Below are positions 10,477 to 23,650 of a stretch of DNA of 64,000 bases, in pieces. The stretch is from Synanceia verrucosa. Lineage: Eukaryota; Chordata; Actinopteri; Perciformes; Synanceiidae. The position numbers and the translations under genes are program-made. The stretch's first letter is position 1. Every line of letters begins with the position of its first letter. The notes beneath the pieces were generated by a model. The model was given only the letters and a program-made list of their open reading frames with translations. It was not told where the DNA came from and searched no databases. The stretch spans positions 27,535,619 through 27,599,618 of the forward strand of contig CM056550.1 of the NCBI GenBank assembly GCA_029721515.1, given 5' to 3'.

Positions 10477-13400
10477 TCAGTGGCCCCCCCACGTCTGTGA
10501 GCCGCGGCTTCCCTCTGTTTCAAGTCTATCTGTGGTAGGAGAACACTCTGTCTCAGTACACCTCCCCTCTTCCTCTTTCGCCATCAGTGCCCGTTCCTCC
10601 TCTTTTTTCCTGCGCTCCAGCTCCCACTCCACAAAGGTGTCGAAGAGGCTGGGCCAGGCCTCGTCCTCGCTGTAGTTGCTCAGGTCAGGCCCAATAGCCT
10701 GGGTGAAGTTGAGGAACATGTTCCATGTGTCCCTTGAGATGCCCCGAATGCTGGATGGGTTCTCCGACAGGAAGTCCAGCCAGTGCTCCAGGATCGCAGG
10801 TGAGTCCTGGGTGAACACCAGGCGCCACAGGGCGATGGCGATTTCACGCTGCAGCGAACGCTGGCCCTCCTCTGCGTCCAGGCCAAACTGGAAGGTGAAG
10901 CGGTACAGGTCCTTGAAGTTCTCCTCGCCTTGAGCGTCCAGCAGCATGGCGGGGAAACGGGAGCAGATGCCCTCGAGGCTGTCTGCCTGGATGGCCTTGC
11001 AGCCTTCAACAAACTCCTTCCTGGGGACACAAAGTAAACAGGATCGGCTGTTAGAATGATAGCAAACCGGTAAAGACAACAAGGCAAAGCTTTTTAACAT
11101 AATTGAAGGGTCATGTGTCTATGAGAACTATATAACCATCTCATTTAGATTATGTTGACAAATAAAACCTTGAAAACACTGCAAGATAGACAGATAGAAA
11201 AGGAAAATAGGAAATTCAAGTGTTAGAGGTCCCACATTATAAAGCACATTTATGCGCTATATAAATACATTAAAATGCTCAATCCGCAGAGAAATACACA
11301 GAGTTTGTATACAGAAGTGTATGTGTAAAGAGTGTTTGAAACGAGCTGTCCATTTGTGATGACACAAATCTGCAATATTAATATTATGTCTTTAATCATT
11401 CTACAGGTGACCTAGTTTATTTGTGGTTACAGTGCTTATGAATGGCAGGAAGTAAGCATGGACCCAAACTGTTGCAGAGCATCGCACTTCCATAGGATTG
11501 TTCTTTTTTAAATTTCATTGAAATGAACTAAAAAGAGTGTAAACTGCATGTAAACAGGTTCTAATAGAAAAACAATATACAAGTATGGACCTGGAAATGA
11601 TAATCATATGGGGCTTTAAAGACCACATTTAAACATGGTCCCTCAATACAACACTGACAAGCATTAGAGCAGTTATACTTTGTTATTTGAGCCCTCTAAC
11701 AGTATGGGCGTTCAGAGAAATACAAACAGCTTCTGTAAGCATTAGTTGACAAAGAAACGTGTTGGTAACCAGAGTGTAGTGTTGTTCAAAGCCTGTGGAT
11801 AGAAAAATGCTGAGTTAAAAATCGGGGGGGGGGCAGTGACAAGCAGCCCAGCCAGCAGGCAGCTCTATTCATCTCTGACTGACTAACTGCAGAGGGAGTG
11901 CAGAGCAGGGTCCATTTCCTGTGTGCCCCTTACCTGATGGTAGGGACTGTTTGTGTGTGAGTGTGTGTTTATCCATTTGAGCTGCTGAAAACCATGTGTG
12001 ATGGTTGGACCAACGCACAGCCAAAGACTGAAGACTAGAACGTCAAAGAGCACAGGGAAGTGAAGTATCTTCTGTAGTTAATCAGGCATTAAGTTAGTTA
12101 TTAGTCAGGATATTTTGATGAGCAGTATCAGGTAACGACTGCCTGATAAGAGACCGCAGAACCTGGGGGCATTGCAGTTCATGATCATCTCATCCCATAA
12201 GTGATAATTCAGCCGTTTAATACAGTTATACTTTCTTCTTGAACGTCACAATTGCTAACCAATTTCAGAAATGTGTTATCAATGCCGTCACATTAGTACA
12301 TACTGTTGCGTAGGGTCAGTGTGGAACTTTGTGGCAGGAAGATTTACTAAAGCGACGCTGTAGAGGTGTGGTGTAAAATGCCACCGAAATGACACATGTG
12401 CCTTATTGAATGCACTGGGGTTTTTTACTGCACAGGGCAGCAAATATGTTATAAAACCAAAAGGCTCTGACATAGATTAGGCTGCATGTAATCAATAATC
12501 AAAAAGGCCTTAATTGGCCTCAATTCTGCATATTTGCTCAAGGAACCCTTGTAATGTTTTCACTTGGTAACAATCCAGAGAACTTTCTTAATTAAAACCA
12601 GGTCTTATAAACAGGTTTAACATCAATTAATGTTCAAGATTTGGGTGGCAAATGCTTGATTGTTTGAATTTTCATCTTTGGATAGGCAAACAGCCTATTA
12701 ACTGACACTACATGGTAAGAGGCAGTAGCTCAGTTCGTGGGTACTTGGTTTGGGAATGGGAAGTTGGCCGACTTGAGTCGCCCATCGACAAAGAACTGAT
12801 TGTGGACTTGTAGCTGGAGACATGCTAGTTCATCCCATGGGCACTGCAGACACAGGGTGAGGCTTTACCATGGACAGCATCTCTAAAACTGCACGTCTAC
12901 GGGTCATGTGTGTGTATTTTGGGCCTTTGAGTGAGCATGTGTAAAATTAAATTGAATTTCCTCCCTGAGAATGAATAAAGTTCTTTCTCTTTGAAAACTA
13001 ACCCATCAAAACATAATGTGTGTCTTACTCATCTGGGATAAGGAAATATCTGTATCAAAATGTCCATTTTGCTGCATCACTGTGCAGTAGTAATGCTAGT
13101 TCATCCTGACAAACAGATACCAATGACAACAACACGCCCCATTCCCCAAAGCTCCACCTTACCTTGTAAACTTGCACATGGTTGCAGCTTGAAACTTCCA
13201 GGCAAGAACAAGCACACGAAACTCTGCTGGGTCCACACACAGGTCATTACAAAACATCTCCATGCCTTCCTCTAAGATGGCATCTTCCTGTTCATCTTTG
13301 TAGCAGCAGAACAGCTCCTCAATGCGCAGCATTGACAGCCCATCTCCATCCAGACACTCGTCCTTGCGTGGTTCCCCCATCAGTGCAGGGATGACGGGAG

Positions 13401-13608
13401 TCTCCACTGTAACCTCCATGGCCTTGGTGCCATTCGACAGCTCGCTGGCTGCTTTGCTACACGGGGCATTGGGCTCATCTTTGTGGCCCCCTCCACCACC
13501 AGCGTTGCCTCCTTTCTTGTGGTGGGACTTGGAGCTACCCTCCTTGTCTCCACTCTTACTCCCGAGCGAAGACGTCGGATTCTTACACTTGGTGACACAC
13601 TGACCCAT
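10477..13608 (-). CDS. dcun1d3: DCUN1D3, DCN1-like protein 3 (defective in cullin neddylation 1 domain)
   Basis: Two coding exons, 13608-13163 and 11020-10477, join in phase 2/1 through GTAAGG and CCCCAG borders to give 329 residues. The start is fixed by MGQCVTKCKNP: Gly2 is the N-myristoylation site typical of DCNL3 and Cys4 is a possible palmitoylation site. A low-complexity Gly/Lys/His linker of about 100 residues follows, then the PONY domain with EELFCCYKDEQEDAILEEG, CNDLCVDPAEFRVLVLAWK, RFTFQFGLDAEEGQRSL and the cullin-binding end SNYSEDEAWPSLFDTFVEW. The family acts with UBC12 to promote NEDD8 transfer to cullins, and DCNL3 brings this to membranes. Human DCUN1D3 is about 304 residues; the extra length is in the linker and the charged C-terminal tail. 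It shares its upstream region with LYRM1. Confidence 0.96.
11021..13162 (-). other. DCUN1D3 coding intron with one degenerate SINE
   Basis: This intron of about 2.1 kb separates the two coding exons. Apart from the tRNA-derived SINE near 12718-12995, I see only unique AT-rich sequence and a short poly-G run near 11824. Confidence 0.8.
12718..12995 (+). mobile_element. Degenerate tRNA-derived SINE (same family as 58418-58752)
   Basis: The head GGCAGTAGCTCAGTTCGTGG resembles a tRNA A box and a decayed B box follows. The body (GTAGCTGGAGACATG, CATGGGCACTGC) and the tail (GAATTTCCTCCCTGAGAATG followed by AATAAAG) match the reverse complement of the copy at 58418-58752. It lies antisense to DCUN1D3 within its intron. 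The family name was not determined. Confidence 0.65.
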
Positions 13609-15340
13609 GTCTTCCTCCCTGGTCCCTTGTCTGTCTTTCCTCCTCGCCTTCAGTCCCCGTCCGAACCTCCTAGACTCCTCTTGTCTGGCCCTGCGAGACG
13701 TCTCAACATACCCTCAGGCCTGAGGTGAACAACAATGTCAATACGTTAAAGGTCATCACAACCAGAAGTTTCTGTGGCTATTAGTAGAATGAAATCACAC
13801 TATGGGGATCCTTTTTAACATTAATATTCAAGAAGTTAGATTACCTGTGCCAAAATCTGCCACAAATTCACTGCCAGACTTTTAAACCCTAAAAAGTGAA
13901 GACCACAGAAAACAACAGTATGTGTACATCCAGTGCAGATTTCTCCTATAGACAACTCTACAAAAGAAATACAAGGTAAACATCACAGGTAAGATGTGTC
14001 TGTGGACTGAGGCAGAATTGTTTTGTGTTACACAGAGTCCCTTTACCTCACTATGTGATTTACTGGCTTTATTGTATTATTTCATGATAGTCCTTAGTAC
14101 TACAGTATATCCACATAAATGACTGTGGGTTTACTGTTTGCCAATGAAAAACTAAAACTATCTTCTTAGCCATTTTACAGAAACCATTATGTTTACATGG
14201 ACTTTAATGTCATTATTCTCAACCTTTGTCAGCAAATAGTCAATGTAAAGTAGCTTCCTCTTAGCTTAAAATAAACATGACCACTTGGTGATGTGTGCAC
14301 CTTTCCAGTTTGTGTCAAGGCTTTTGCAAAGCATGACAGATACATGTAAGTGGCATGCATGGAAAGGATAAGGGAAATAATGTCATACTGTAAAGTAACA
14401 TCTCTGTAGTAACATACATGTTGCAGCAGTAACTAAGGTTGTGCTTGGCAAGCAAAATAACTTAATTTTCAGAACTTGCAAAAAAAACAAAGAAGGACGC
14501 CAGAACATTAATATTTCATGTGCAATTAATAATTCTGCTATAACATCTACATAATCAAGTGTTTGATGATTTATAAAGTAGCTTGTTAGGGATTTACTTA
14601 CAGAAGAACTCTCTGAAGGCATTGGCCACAGATCAAAGTGTCTTTCTATTCTGCCCCATCATTGTGTGACCTTGACATCCGCAATGCTGAAAAGACACAT
14701 TATCTTGTCATCATAAGCAGAAAAGTGATAGCCCGTCAGTCCTAAACCTGCAGGACTATTTTTGTCAACATGTTATGAATATGTAATTCGAGCAGGTCGA
14801 GACAGTTTGCCTCACTGCAGATTGCAGATTTATAACAACAAAGAAGATGTGAAACATCTGTGGTTGAGAATCTCTAACATTGGGAGACCAGTCAGAGAGT
14901 CTCGCTGGGCACAGACAAGCTTTGTCCTCAGTTCCAACACCTGAGCACTGCTGTAAATACACACAACTTGGGATTTGCTTCTGTAACTAACTTTTACATT
15001 GTGTGGCTATTACTGATCTTGCCAAACCAATATTCCTGGTCTAACATTATTGATGATTCAGCCCCGCAGCATATCTACAGCACTGATAATTGAATTGGGC
15101 ATGTCGAGGCATATGTCTCGCAGGCCCATTTCAGCGAACTTCCTCTAACATGAACTAACATCTAGTTTCTATTGGCCTGATTATTCATAAGAATGTTTAC
15201 TAAGCATCAAACTAGTATGCATTAGTGTATCTAAGCTAGCTAGATCTTAGCCCTGAAACAGCAAGTCAACAAAGTTGAGCTGGAGTGCGAATAATATTTA
15301 TAACACTGCTGTCAATGCAAAGTTAGAGCTTAACTAACGG
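13609..15340 (-). other. DCUN1D3 5' region with probable noncoding exons
   Basis: There is no supported coding sequence between the DCUN1D3 start codon and the shared promoter. The first ~110 bases upstream of the ATG are probably 5'UTR. The rest looks like AT-rich intron. Exon borders here cannot be fixed without transcripts. Confidence 0.4.
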
Positions 15341-16560
15341 TAAATAATTTATCTATTATCTAACGTTAGCTAGCATTAACACTATTTTCGAAGTTATGTT
15401 CGTTGGTTAGTGGCGAGCATAAACAGGATTTACTGAGCTTAACAGCACATGCACACCGCTAACAAATGTAACGTTAACAGTGTTTTGATTAGCATTTATA
15501 CCTGGCATTTTAATCTATTCGCTGATAAATTGATTTTTTTGAGTGAAGCTGTTATTGATTCGGTATTCATCACCGCCACCGGGCCATGTAGCGCTACATC
15601 AAAACTGCCTGGCCCTGACGACGTCGCCATCGCTAGCTAGCATCAGCTCGGATAACTAAAAGTTAGCAATCGGCTAAGCTAGGTCCTTCGATTAAGACAC
15701 CATAGTTATCATCGTAAGGAAACTTACCTTTTTAAGAAATTTTATTCTGTGTGATTGGATGTACATCACTCCAGGGGCGCCAGAACAAATTAGGTAGTGA
15801 GTAAGTTGGTCAAGGTAGCGACCAGCAGCGAACTGAGGCAAACTCGTCGCGTTAACTCAGGCTAGCTAACTAGCTGGCAAAAACTTCTACATCAACACCG
15901 TATCCAACTCCGCGTTTAAAAAACAGCATAAGTAAAAAATCTAACAACCACGTAGGGCTTTCGAGTCCATTTTAAATTGTAGTCGCTCTTTGAGATGAGT
16001 TAAAAGACCCTCTCAGACTGTGGCTGGCAATTTCTTTGTGCTTCCCCCTTCTAGTCATTGAGTGCAGCTACATTGTGGGCATTTTCCTGCATCACTTCCT
16101 CCCTGCGTTCAAGCAGCCAACAGCTGATCCTCAGCGACGGCAACGATAAGATATTTTTATTTCCAACCAAGCAATTCCCTGGAAATGCTACACTCAGATG
16201 GATAAATCACCACGAAATCAGTAATTGAATCACATGTTTTGTTGATGACAATTTACAGAGACTCTTAGAATGATAATGAACGCGTAAAATGTGCCCTTTA
16301 ACTCATTTAACATGGCTTAAACTGAGTCTGAGTCAGGAGCTAATGCTACCATTTTAACTTGGCTAAACATATCCAACCCTGTATACGATGTAAAGTGGAC
16401 GCACTTATTTATCTTTATGTTTTTTATTATTATTATTTGCAGCCTTAAGAAGAAACCAAATAGAGGATAACGTCATCACCATGCGACCAATGTGTTTGTG
16501 CTCTTAGCAAGTGCTGTCCACCACCTAGCCTCCTCTGCAGACAGTCGGTAGGTCAAGGGA
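15340..16560. promoter_or_regulatory. Shared upstream (probably bidirectional) promoter of DCUN1D3 and LYRM1
   Basis: DCUN1D3 (minus) and LYRM1 (plus) are head-to-head, with about 4.1 kb between their start codons. This stretch has several CpG dinucleotides and GTTAGC/GCTAGC/GCTAAC clusters near 15360-15380, 15630-15680 and 15850-15880. The gene pair is also head-to-head in human. Whether one core promoter or two serve the pair is not visible. Confidence 0.5.
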
Positions 16561-17103
16561 ATATTAAATACACTATAAGTCGTGAAGTAGTTAATATGAA
16601 TGCCAGTTGTATGGCTGTTGATTTAATCTCCGTTCTTTGACAACAGACGTCTTGTTAGCGCTGTCAGAAAGCTAAAGCACGGCTAGCTGCATGGTGACAA
16701 GTGATGCCGAAGTATTGCCTCATGATCTCTATTTGAAAAGCAGGATTAATATAAATTCGCGAATGACAGTATACTTTAAATGTCCTTTAAGATTAACAAA
16801 TATCGGCACATAATATGAATACCTTAAATAGTCGGTCATGTAACAGGCTGTGTTTGGAAAACAGTGTTGTTTTTAGTGACATCTAGTGTTGAGTGATGGG
16901 AACAATCAAGGCAAAACAAAAAATGCACTAAAGTGAGCCAAATGTCCTGGGTTATTGTACTATTCTTTGCTAGTTTTTTTTTTTTGTTTTGTTTTTTTTT
17001 TAAATTAAATTACCATAAACTGTAATGTTCCAGCGTTGGTTGGTTTCTTGGTCTCTGGGCAAATGATATAACTGACATGTTTAGTCTGCTGTGTGCACAG
17101 TAC

Positions 17104-17359
17104 TTAACTCATTGAGTGCCAGCCACAAAATCACCACTTTTTGTCCAGATTCTGTTTGTTTTGCTCTCTAATCGTCATCGTCTCCACTTCTAATTGCTTA
17201 TACCGATTCTTTATCTCCCAATATTACTCACAGGCTGTGTGAGAGCACCCTCTTGTGCCTGCTGTCGAAACAACACTTTGACATATTTATACGTCCATGG
17301 CACTCAAGCGTTGGATTTTAAATGACGTACAAACATGTCAATGGCACTCAAAGAGTTAA
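17104..17359 (+). mobile_element. TTAA-flanked MITE (piggyBac-like), internally deleted copy
   Basis: The element is bounded by TTAA at 17104 and 17356, with inverted ends (TTAACTCATTGAGTGCCA on the left and, reading inward on the other strand, TTAACTCTTTGAGTGCCA on the right). It is 256 bp and lacks part of the interior found in the longer copy at 55487-55984. A TTAA target site with TTAACYCTTT-like ends fits non-autonomous piggyBac-type elements; no transposase is present. It lies upstream of the LYRM1 start codon, perhaps in its 5' intron. Confidence 0.65.
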
Positions 17360-17671
17360 CGGGAACTTTAAGGTGTCCATGGAAACACCAGCGGGTTTTT
17401 TACTATGGTAAAAAGGTCATAAGTCTAAGTGATGTACAGCAAATTGGTATCAAATCAAGACACCTACTGTGTGGTAAGGGTTCCCCAAAGTACAGAGAGA
17501 TAAAGTTTAACTGACCAAAAAGTATGATTGTTTGTAATGCCTTTAACCTTATTAGCATCTGTCAGCAGGAATTGAGCTTTATACACAGAGATTGGCAACA
17601 GGTTTTTCTAATGCCATTTTCCCTTTTCCAAATCCCCTCATTGTGCAGGTAGCTGCTGTTTTTAAACCCAG

Positions 17672-18986
17672 ATGACGGCCTCCACTCGCAGGACGGTATT
17701 GTCACTGTACATGCGAGTGTTTCGCATTGCCCGTAGCTGGCAGGCACAGAGTGGAGTTGCAAATGACACAGAGACAGAGAGGAAATACATACTTCAGGAG
17801 GCCTGCACTCTGTTCAGACAGAACCAGCAGGTGTGAACTACGGTACACTGCTCACAGAAAAAAAAACAGCAGTTTCATTACAGTTTGTATGCCTGATGTT
17901 TTCTGCTTCTCCTCAGCTCACAGATCAGGAATCAATAAAGAAGTGTATAGAGGAATGTGAAGCAAGGATAGAAATAGGTAAGAGTTGATATCTGCCACAC
18001 ATTTCCTTACATAAGTCTTGACCTTGCGCCTACTCTGGTGAGCTACACTGTAACAGCAATGCAGTGCTGTTTATGTTTTATTTTTATCAAATATAAGTGA
18101 AGCCCTATCTTTATAAACCCTAGTAACATATTTCCACTTTGACACTCCATCCATCCATTTTCTACCGCTTATCCTCATAGGGGCTGGAGCCTATCCTAGT
18201 TGTCTTAGGGTGGAAGGCAGGGTACACCCTGGACAAGTCTCCAGGTCATCGCAGGGCACATAGAGACAGACAACCACTCACACTCACATTCACACCTACG
18301 GTCAATTTAAATTAGCCAATTAACCTGATCCCCATGCATGTTTTTGGATGGTGGGAGCCTGGGAGGAAGCCGGAGTACCCGAAGAGAACCCACGCAGACG
18401 GGGAGAACATGCAAACTCCACACAGAAATCCCCCGCGCCAGTATTCGAACCCAGTACCTTCTTACTGTGAGGCACCAGTGCTAACTACTACACCACCGTG
18501 CTGCCCCGCTTTGACACTTAACCTACAATATTTTTTTCACCATTTGTAATGGGGGCTATCTAACTAATGTAACATATCCTGATGAGCATTTGTCACTGCA
18601 TGACTGAGCAAGTTCAGATGAAGGTCTTGAATATTTCACATCGGGAGTTAACAATGACATAATATTCTGAATGTATGACCAATAAAGAACAAGGAAGTGT
18701 CTGGCGTTGCAGAAGTAACTGACTATTTTTTTTCACAGGCCTACATTACAGGAACCCATATCCAAGGGCTGTAAGTAATATTTATTAGACTAATGTTCTG
18801 TATGTCTATGTGGGCTGTTGTGTTGTCGAGCCATTTTTTTTCAGTTGTTTTGTTCTCTGAATTTTTCTGTAGTCGTACCTACCACCACTGGGACTGGCAA
18901 CTCAGAAAGGCAGGAAGCTGCGAGCACAGCAGCGCTTGAGGAAGCAGGCCAAGCCAATATACTTACAGTCACATGACGAGACCTGA
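17672..18986 (+). CDS. lyrm1: LYRM1, LYR motif-containing protein 1
   Basis: Four coding exons, 17672-17830, 17917-17977, 18739-18770 and 18873-18986, give 121 residues with GT-AG borders and consistent phases; the human protein is 122. Recognisable blocks are the N-terminal MTASTRRTVLSLYMRVFRIA, the helix EACTLFRQNQQLTDQESIKK, EARIEIGLHYRNPYPRA and the C-terminal KPIYLQSHDET. Complex1_LYR proteins are small mitochondrial helical proteins that bind acyl carrier protein and act in assembly of respiratory or Fe-S components; human LYRM1 has been linked to adipocyte mitochondria. The usual Leu-Tyr-Arg tripeptide (residues 12-14) reads Leu-Tyr-Met here, with Arg at residue 15. The intron after the second exon holds a V-SINE. 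Confidence 0.95.
18147..18508 (-). mobile_element. V-SINE (DANA/Mermaid-type), full length with target-site duplication
   Basis: Read on the minus strand it starts with a tRNA-like head (A-box-like TAGTTAGCACTGGTGCC, B-box-like GGGTTCGAATACTGG), continues through the conserved central segment (GTGGAGTTTGCATGTTCTCC) and ends in TGGATGGATGG. The 10-bp duplication CTTTGACACT lies at 18137-18146 and 18509-18518, confirming retroposition into a LYRM1 intron. Confidence 0.85.
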
Positions 18987-19180
18987 TGCTTGATATCCTC
19001 GTTCCTCTCCAACAGTTCAAGTTACCATGGCCTGGAGTGCAGTGACAAAGTGCATCTCATTGGCAGAGCCCTCCATGATGCAAGGACCCCTGTCATTCAG
19101 AAAGAAAGGCATATTCGTTGTCATTCTTTTCTGATCAAGTTGTGTAATTTATTTTATTTTTCTGTGTAAAATGTTGTCAT

Positions 19181-19186
19181 AATAAA
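19181..19186 (+). terminator. LYRM1 polyadenylation signal
   Basis: AATAAA lies about 200 bases after the LYRM1 stop codon and is followed by a T-rich stretch, giving a plausible short 3'UTR. Confidence 0.55.
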
Positions 19187-19209
19187 TATTCTTACTTTTT
19201 CATAAATGC

Positions 19210-22200
19210 TAAAAAAGTCATAAAGTCTTTTATTATAGTAAGTCTTCTCTCAGGCACCTTTTAGGGAAATAGCAGGCACCTTTTAGGGAAATATACCCAT
19301 TCCTGAGCGTTTTCACAAAGGTAGTCTATTTATTCATGCAGAAAATGAGAGAAAAACTCCAGGAATGTTGGCATTAGTACAGAGGAAGTTCGGGAAAAAA
19401 GTAATTCTGTCAACTAAACATTTGAGCCATTATAGTGGTGTACTTCCTATGAAAAACTACAGAGGAAGTACTGGGTGAGGTAGAAAGACTTTAACAGACA
19501 TCCAAGCACACACAATAATGAATAATAGTAAGAGCTTTCCAGGGATGCATCCAAACAGGAACAGAGAGGTGATTAAAATAAATGGAAACAAATGTATTTT
19601 AAATGTGCTATAACTATGTATTACAAGGCAAGCTTTAAAAAAATGATATCATACATTGTGATTTTATTTCTCAATGCAGACCATTCCGAATGTGGTAACT
19701 CCTGCTGTAATGCTCTGGATATTGAATGGAGAACTTTTAAAGTGCAATATGTAACAGCTTTTCTGTTTTTCATCTATTCTTCTGCTCGTTTTAAAACAGA
19801 AAAGGGAAATACTTTTTTTCCAGAATCTAAAGGCCTTGATTATCAATCAACAAGTTATTCTAAAGAAGTTAAACATCTTATGTTGTTCTACTCTGGGTCT
19901 GCATTTAAAGTTATTTATTATATTTTATTCACAACAGATGTTATAGATGATCTTTAATGTAATTACAGAGAGCACCAATAATTAAAAGCTATGTTTCTTT
20001 TTTAGTAGATTAAATCATCCTGCATGAATGACAGGTGTTCAAGCAGACATGAAAAGCTGCAGGGACTAAAGTATATATTATGTTCTGTTCCACTGTGCAG
20101 CAGCGAGTGGAAAAAAATGTAGATCAGCAAACATGACTTGTGATAATGTCAGCAAGCCATTTACAGTTCAGTACTGTTCTCTGATACAGTGTTGTGCTGT
20201 ATATCACTGACCTGTAACACACCAGAGCTCACAGTGTTTATCAGATTATTTTAACTTCACCCTCTGGATTGAGTCACCTTGATATGCACACTCTCCATAA
20301 GGACTTTCTCAGGTCATTTTCTTTGTCCTCCAGCACCACGCTTGCCTGCATGTAGCCACATGATGGAGCCCAATGGAAGCAGAGTAGAGGAAAGTGTGTC
20401 TGTTGTACTGAGTGACGCCATGTCGGCTGACACACCAGCCTCGTGCGTCAGGGCTGTGATATCTTCAGAAGTGAACAGTGACCTGGTAAAATAAAATGGT
20501 CTTGTTTAAACAAAGACCTGATACTGTATGTCCTATATAGATGACGACACGTTGTCACACTGCTGGGGATAGTGTCAAAGGGTGGATACATGTTACAGTT
20601 ACACAGTCACAGATACTACGGGTGACGCAGAAACTAAGGTTTGACTGTAAAGTAATCCCCTGAATGACAATGGTCAGATAAGGAGACAGTGGGAAGGCGA
20701 TCCTGCAGCAACATCAGGATTAGTTAAACTAGCCTCCAAAAAATAGACCAGTATAAAGAGATAAACCACCAAGAGCAATTCTGGACATAAACATGCTGAT
20801 TGTATGACTGACTTTATGAACTCACTATTTCATGGGTGATGAATACAAGCATCTGAACTGTGGTCATGTACAGATTGGCCAATCTTAAAAAGATGATTTA
20901 CAGTAATGAGCTGAAAATCATGAAAATAAAACTGTATAAAGGCATGCATAAAGCAAAAAAGGTAGCACTGACAGGAATCTCCCCTTTAACACTGAAGTGT
21001 AGGCTACTGTGTATGAGTGCCACAAAGATTTAAAGCAGTCTGAAGAAACCAGCAGGGGTCACACCATACTAAGCACTGAAGCCTGAAGTGGATTAGTGGG
21101 TTCACTCCTCAGAACCATGACCAAACAACAGAATCCTCCAGGGGCATTACATATGGCACAAACCTAATGCTCAATATGATAGCACAGTAAAAAAAAACCT
21201 AATGAATCAGCAAACTAAACTTTCAACATAGACGGTGCTGCAAATCTTTTTCTTTTCCCCCTCCTCCATTTGGGTCTATGACGGCCGTCTCACATTCATC
21301 ACCACTTCAGAGTTAAATCATTGTCTGCTGCACAGTAAATAAACACTGTTTAAGTGTGGCTAGTTGCTGCTCTCTCTGATCTCTTTGTGGAGACTACATT
21401 CCCTGAGTGATAAACCACTGATGGGAGAGCAGCTGTTTTATCGTGAATGCTGAGTCGTGCATTCATTTACATACTGTAGGATTTTTAACATTTAAGATTG
21501 TGATTTTAGAAGTCAAACTAATCATAAAAGACAAAAAAAAAGATAAATTGCTGCAATGTTGTTGGAGAAGCATGTGCACCCATGTGCAGTGACTGACATA
21601 TGATCTAATCCACCTGGCCACTCCTGCATGACTTAGTGCCCCACATGGGCCACCCTTGCGAAAAAAGTCTAGACACGCCACTGCCATCTGACTCTCAATT
21701 ATTGTTGCAGTGACTGAAATCTGTTACTTTCCTCTCACTGTCAGTTATTTCTGTGGCTGGAGGTGTATACTCCACTACAAACATTGTGCGGAGGCCTGCA
21801 TTAGAACAAATGTATGGAGTTATTTCACCTCCTGAACCATATATTCTACCTTTACTATTGTTTTGTTCCTCACTGCTGCAGAGGGATAATTTCCCCTCAG
21901 GGACCCTTATAGTTTAATTTGAGAAATTGATAAACAGACATTATTCATGCTGGTGAGCAATTTCCTCTTGGGCATTTTTTCTTGTTTTCACAGGCCAAAA
22001 AGTTATTTAAAACAATCAATAAACATTCTCATAATTGGTTGAGAAATGCATGTTTAAATTTTGTTGTAAATTGTTCCATCTTTTCCAATTCAAGACAAAA
22101 CATGAGTACAACAGGATAAAAACTGTGTGTAATTTGTTTACTTTCAAAATAAAAGTCTCAAAGCAGCCATGTAACCCATTTCTTTGATGTCACACACTAA

Positions 22201-23650
22201 AAACTGGATCATGGAAAATAAGGCTGTCTGGTGTAAATATAGATATTTAGAGAGTCACCTGAGAGCAGTGGCATTATGGAAATGATAAATAAGCTTCAGT
22301 ACAAAAAGAATACAATAGCTCCAGAAAGAGGAGAGTGATCAATCATAAGGCCCCTTAAAGCCCTTCACTCTGCATTATTTAGGGGTTTCAGAGAGACCCT
22401 GGGGGAAATATGGTGGAAGAAACAGTGGGAATGGGAAAAAGGGAAATGATAGGAGGAGAAGAATAATGCAGGACATTTAATGTTGTACTTGAGTGGCAAA
22501 GGTAATTAGATGCTTGTAATTGGGGAAATCCATCTCCTCGTCTTACCTAGTCGACCTGCCTTAATGCTTTGATGCCAGCCACATTATTGTCTGTCCTGAC
22601 AACACTTGAACCATCATTAAATAAATATCAAGCCTGTTTCCCCTTTACAATACACACCAAACACACAAGGCAAATAAAAGCACTCCTGCAATGGCAGAAA
22701 ATATATAAATAATAATATAATATATAATAATAATATGTTATTTTATAGTACAGTGAATTATTTTTAACAATACCACAGCCATAACACCTTTACAGTCTTG
22801 TATTGTCAAAAAAGTACAATTGCGTCTCGTGGCTGCACGTTTGATTTAAATAATTGTTAGTTCTTGATTAGATTGGACCTCCAGTGATTCAATTATGAGC
22901 AATCATCTTCATCAGTGTCATGCTATATACTAATTTCAAAAGGCACTCAGGCATTTCCTAATGCCTCTCAAAATCTGACTACATCTCTGTGGCTGTTTCT
23001 GTGAGTGAATAATATGTTTTTCAGCATTTCATAAAATGTGCAAAAAGATGGCTGCATCTGGATGGAAGTCTATATAAGGCATATTTATGATAGCATTTCT
23101 TCATACTTCTGTATTCTCTCCACTGGCCTCCATTCAAAACGTGAATAATGGCAGTAACATACTTGCCACAGCAGCTTACACACTTGATTGATTAATCCTA
23201 TTAGGTATTTGTGATATCGTGAGGTCACGACCTCTGACAAAAATATTGAATGAGTTCTTCAGTCCAAGTGGACATTTGTGCCAAAGTTAAAGAAATTCAC
23301 TCCAGGTGTTTCTGAGATATTGTATTCATGGGACACAGTGATAGCATAAAAAGCCTTTTTCAGTACATACATGTTTTTATTTGAGTTATTTTGGAAATCA
23401 GCAACGTGTTTTCCACAGCTCATCTTAAAGTACATTTTTCAAAGGAGACGGTGTTTGTAAAGGGCAATGATCAATGAGAAAATACAAAACATATCAGACA
23501 GTGATAGGTATTTTTTTCCTTAGAGAATTATATTTAGAATGACACAATATAGACAATAAAAGGATGAGATGTTGTCATGAATAAGAGCTTAATTGCCCTT
23601 TCATGTAGCCGCAGACATTTGTCTCATCTCCAGCTTTCTGGCTCATCCCC
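19210..23650. other. Intergenic, no supported gene
   Basis: AT-rich sequence. A 21-base segment (AGGCACCTTTTAGGGAAATA) is tandemly duplicated near 19253-19291. The reading frames here are short, AT-driven and lack recognisable domains. An AT-rich microsatellite-like stretch lies near 22705-22745. Confidence 0.6.

Noticed and set aside
18147..18508. A functional tRNA gene in the V-SINE heads
   Set aside because: The A- and B-box-like motifs lie in decayed, non-cloverleaf heads continuous with the SINE body.
19592..19957. Plus-strand reading frame of 121 codons after LYRM1
   Set aside because: Very AT-rich, no domain, no splice or promoter context; it is consistent with chance in low-GC DNA.
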